Assembly: GCA_009760855.2 (NCBI GenBank)
Contig: WPIO01000367.1
Coordinates: forward strand, 1-64,000
DNA: 64,000 nt
Direction: 5' to 3'
From: Cristatella mucedo
Lineage: Eukaryota > Bryozoa > Phylactolaemata > Cristatellidae
Shown here: positions 62,440-64,000 of the stretch, piece by piece
Numbering within the stretch: the first letter of the stretch is position 1
Layout: the number at the start of each line of letters is the position of its first letter
Position numbers and translations under genes: made by a program
Notes under the pieces: model-generated
The model's database searches: none
The model's input: only the letters and a program-made list of their open reading frames with translations
What the model was told of the DNA's origin: nothing

Positions 62440-62605
62440 ACTCGTGGGTCTTGACCCAGGGGTAAGGTGCTTGCTCTTCAAGACCCGGATAGTGAGTTCG
62501 AGCCCTAGAGTGGGCGATCCTTGATGGACCGCTGCAAGCGATGGTGATGGCCGTAAACGCTTTTCTGCCCTATATAAATGAGGCTATTAAATCAGCTAAA
62601 TTTAC
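62440..62605 (+). mobile_element. SINE2 (+)
   Basis: GGGTCTTGACCCAGGGGTAAG, GTGAGTTCGAGCCCTAGAG (B box), GATGGTGATGGCCGTAAACGC, CTATATAAATGAGGC, and the tail TATTAAATCAGCTAAATT. Confidence 0.88.
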
Positions 62606-64000
62606 TATTTATTACTCCAAAGTCAATGGTCAAGAGTCGTCGACTCCAGCATGCTAATGGGTCAGTTAATCAATACCCAAAATTCTGCACGTCGAATCTC
62701 CTGGAATCCAAGTGCTGGCTTCTCGTAGAACAACGCACTGGTTCTCTGTCCTGCCAATAAATCATAGTTCCACATGGCTCGAGGCTATTTAAAATGGGCG
62801 CTCGAAAACGAATGCAGCAGCGGTTCGGAAGTTGAAATCCCCACTTGCAAGCCAGCTTAGCATAAACGATAAATGCAACACTAAGTCAGATGAGCTTTCT
62901 GCTTTGCAACTGCAGAAGCATCGCCGACTTCTCATCTCGCAACATCGGAGCTCCGCGTCTGTGTGCCTGGCTCGTACAGCTGCTCCCCCCCTCAAGTCTT
63001 CACTCTACTGGTCTCCCCCTACTGGTGCACGTACTGCTCCCCCTCCCCCCACGGCAGGCTAGAGGAGATAATCTAAATACACCAGCACGTGCTAGGCTGC
63101 GATCGTCTGCGGTGTGTCAGTGAGCTTCTGCTGTCAACCGGCACCAGCAGTCTCGCGTAGTCTCACGAGAGGCCTCTCAACGACAAGAAAAGATGCCGAA
63201 TGCAACGCGAATCTATGTAACACCGAAAGCGCTCGAATCGCGCGGTCCGTACGATCTACGCACGACCTGCGCAGAGTGACAGCACTCACTCCAGACACGG
63301 ACTCTGACCTTCTCCGCATGCATCGGTCGAGCGGTACAGCAGGAGGCATGGATGGCTGCTACTGTTACTACTGCTACAGTTGCTACTCTTTGTGAACAGC
63401 GAGTGCGCAGTGCGCGATGGCAGCGTGTGGAGGATCTGCATGACTGTGAACCGGTGACCGTGACCCGAGGTGCGAATACTGGTGCAACATCCCGCTGCTA
63501 GTGACCAACGTATCACGTGCGCCAATGATATGGCTCTAAAAACCCTCGCCAACAGCAAGCTCACCCGTTTAGTCCGTTGGCTGGCGCCACCTGAGCGGAG
63601 CCTGACACGGCAGCCTGCACATCGCCGTGGTCGCTCTCATGCGACTGGTCTTGCCCACTGGTCTCGCTACAGAGAAATAAGAGACCGTGCGGCAGCAGCA
63701 GCGGCGGTGACGGCATATGCAGTAGCGGCGGCAAAAGCAGCCGGCGGGTAATGCTAGGGTGAAAGCTAGCGTATGCTGCAGGGTCTGACTTGGTGTGAAC
63801 ATGGCTGCACAAACAATGTTTTCCGTCTTTTGGGCTCAACTGTCAAGATGGGCAAGCTGTGTGACTCACTCAACTCTCCACGACTCAACTCTCGGAGCGC
63901 ATCAGTTCAACTCCACTGCAGTGAGACGCTCCACACGTTTTCCTTCTCTCTAGCGCTACGACGACCTTTGAGGCGTTCCGGGCTATGCATGATTGGCTGA
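62606..64000. other. unannotated stretch
   Basis: Frames of 60-93 codons on both strands overlap each other. No UAP1-like exon, repeat or domain recognised. Confidence 0.35.

Overview
The window is metazoan nuclear DNA from an invertebrate-like genome whose phylum I cannot fix. It has spliced genes with GT-AG introns, long (GA)n/(CT)n tracts, many LINE and tRNA-SINE copies and several DNA transposons. I recognise two host genes, both in the right half and convergent. There is no sign of prokaryotic organisation, rRNA, tRNA genes, CRISPR or any retrovirus/LTR element.

Host genes. ATP6V1H (V-ATPase subunit H) lies on + from about 38000 to 53690. I could place 14 exons whose phases all agree; together they give 1485 nt, i.e. 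494 codons plus stop, close to the family's usual length. Its 7.1 kb intron 6 carries a ~620 bp CTG/CTT tract starting 12 bp after the splice donor, nested LINE copies and SINEs. UAP1 (UDP-N-acetylhexosamine pyrophosphorylase) lies on - and is represented by its last two coding exons (61821..61450) and poly(A) signals. Its other exons were not found.

Left part, 0-37 kb. I find no convincing host exon here. It is a repeat graveyard dominated by one L2-clade LINE family (called L2-A here), with 3' end ...GCGCCTAGAAAGAGATT...GGGCGCTAT plus (ATT)n. The longest copy is 2402-5927 on -, and the copy with the longest open RT frame is 30918-32429 on -. A second L2 family (L2-B, TTACA-type tail) and two tRNA-derived SINE families are also present. 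SINE1 ends in a tail resembling the L2-A 3' end, which suggests it borrows the L2-A machinery. Several insertions are nested with visible target-site duplications (TSDs): L2-A in L2-A twice, L2-B in L2-A, SINE in LINE twice.

DNA transposons. There is a MULE with a 9-bp TSD (29498-30771), a hAT with an 8-bp TSD (33530-35505), a short SPIN-like hAT derivative (6127-6285), a decayed Tc1/mariner (about 58955-59500) and a possible piggyBac scrap. A broken copy of an uncharacterised multicopy invertebrate protein family spans about 55330-57875 on -.

Simple sequence. Notable are a 14 x 15-bp GACAGAGACAGAAGA array inside an 850-bp polypurine block (9284-10135), a facing (TG)n/(CA)n pair in ATP6V1H intron 4, AT/CA palindromic arrays, a 44-nt near-pure G run and an 18-bp-arm inverted repeat with a CG-alternating loop. 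Long open frames inside these arrays are compositional artefacts. No wholly new gene system is evident. The most unusual items are the CTG/CTT block beside the exon 6 donor, the SPIN-like element and the family remnant on - near 56 kb.
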